Shown: piece by piece, positions 6,024-6,245 of the stretch
Layout: every line of letters begins with the position of its first letter
Position numbering within the stretch: the first letter of the stretch is position 1
Origin: an uncultured Collinsella sp.
GTDB lineage: Bacteria; Actinomycetota; Coriobacteriia; Coriobacteriales; Coriobacteriaceae
Direction of reading: 5' to 3'
Length of the DNA: 6,245 bases
NCBI GenBank assembly: GCA_902468045.1
Contig: CABQXG010000086.1
Coordinates: 1-6,245 of the forward strand
Translations under genes and position numbers: made by a program
The notes under the pieces: model-generated
What the model was told of the DNA's origin: nothing
What the model saw: only the letters and a program-made list of their open reading frames with translations
The model's database searches: none

Positions 6024-6052
6024 AGTCTAGCCCATAAGTACATGAGCGTCAG
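6024..6052 (-). promoter_or_regulatory. Likely promoter of the fchA-folD operon
   Basis: On the minus strand, CTGACG (6052-6047) and TAGACT (6029-6024) are exactly 17 bases apart, each matching four of six consensus positions. Transcription would begin near 6017, giving a leader of about 70 bases that contains the 8-bp hairpin. Confidence 0.5.
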
Positions 6053-6245
6053 CGCACCTGGCCATCGCGGATTTCTATGACGAACGATAGGCCTCGGCAC
6101 CGCAAACATGGGACACATGGCCCACCTTTCGAGACTTCCGGACGTCAAAAACTGAGGCATATCTATAAACAAGGAACCTGTTGGGGCAACGCCCACGCAC
6201 GCGCGCCCCATTAAATCAACGGGCACCTCACCCCTGGGAGGGCCG
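6053..6245. other. Intergenic stretch without a supported gene
   Basis: I see no convincing gene here. A minus-strand frame stays open from the window edge down to 6008, but its composition is not protein-like and it overlaps the fchA promoter. The stretch holds short hairpins such as GGGCAACGCCC (6184-6194) and promoter-like words facing both ways around 6164-6169 (TATAAA on plus). It may contain the control region of a gene to the right or a small RNA, but nothing is decisive. Confidence 0.4.

Noticed and set aside
6008..6226. 72-residue minus-strand frame at the right edge
   Set aside because: Composition is not protein-like, it overlaps the fchA promoter, and it remains open to the window edge so its start is arbitrary.

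Overview
The window carries five protein-coding genes, all on the minus strand. The GC-rich coding sequence, the gene types and the anaerobe-style folate genes suggest a Gram-positive anaerobe, most likely an actinobacterial gut anaerobe of the Coriobacteriia (Collinsella-like). That placement rests on protein style alone and was not checked against a database.

Reading in the direction of transcription (right to left): positions 5947-6245 hold no gene I can support, but include a likely promoter and an 8-bp hairpin ahead of the first gene. Then come a cyclodeaminase/cyclohydrolase family protein (fchA-like, 5946-5314) and FolD (5311-4457), only 2 bp apart. They form a one-carbon folate operon. 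FolD lacks the usual catalytic Lys and Gln, which fits a division of labour in which the fchA-like protein supplies the cyclohydrolase step.

Between folD and the next gene (4102-4456) lies a compact repeat-like element of about 232 bp. It has 44-bp imperfect terminal inverted repeats and an internal 12-bp perfect stem-loop. It resembles a miniature inverted-repeat element and codes for nothing convincing. A possible terminator follows it.

Next is a family C69 cysteine dipeptidase (4101-2578), then a small phasin-like protein (2478-2062), followed after 8 bp by a large ABC1/AarF/UbiB-family kinase-like membrane protein (2053-290). The phasin-like and UbiB-like genes look like one operon, which ends at a strong rho-independent terminator (238-211).

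The left edge (about 177 to 1, minus strand) holds a cobalamin riboswitch, nearly complete, with a candidate promoter overlapping the terminator of the preceding operon. The gene it controls lies beyond the left edge and is expected to concern vitamin B12 uptake, synthesis or a B12-dependent/independent enzyme switch. The least explained parts are the inverted-repeat element, the altered FolD active site and the pairing of a phasin-like protein with a UbiB-like kinase.
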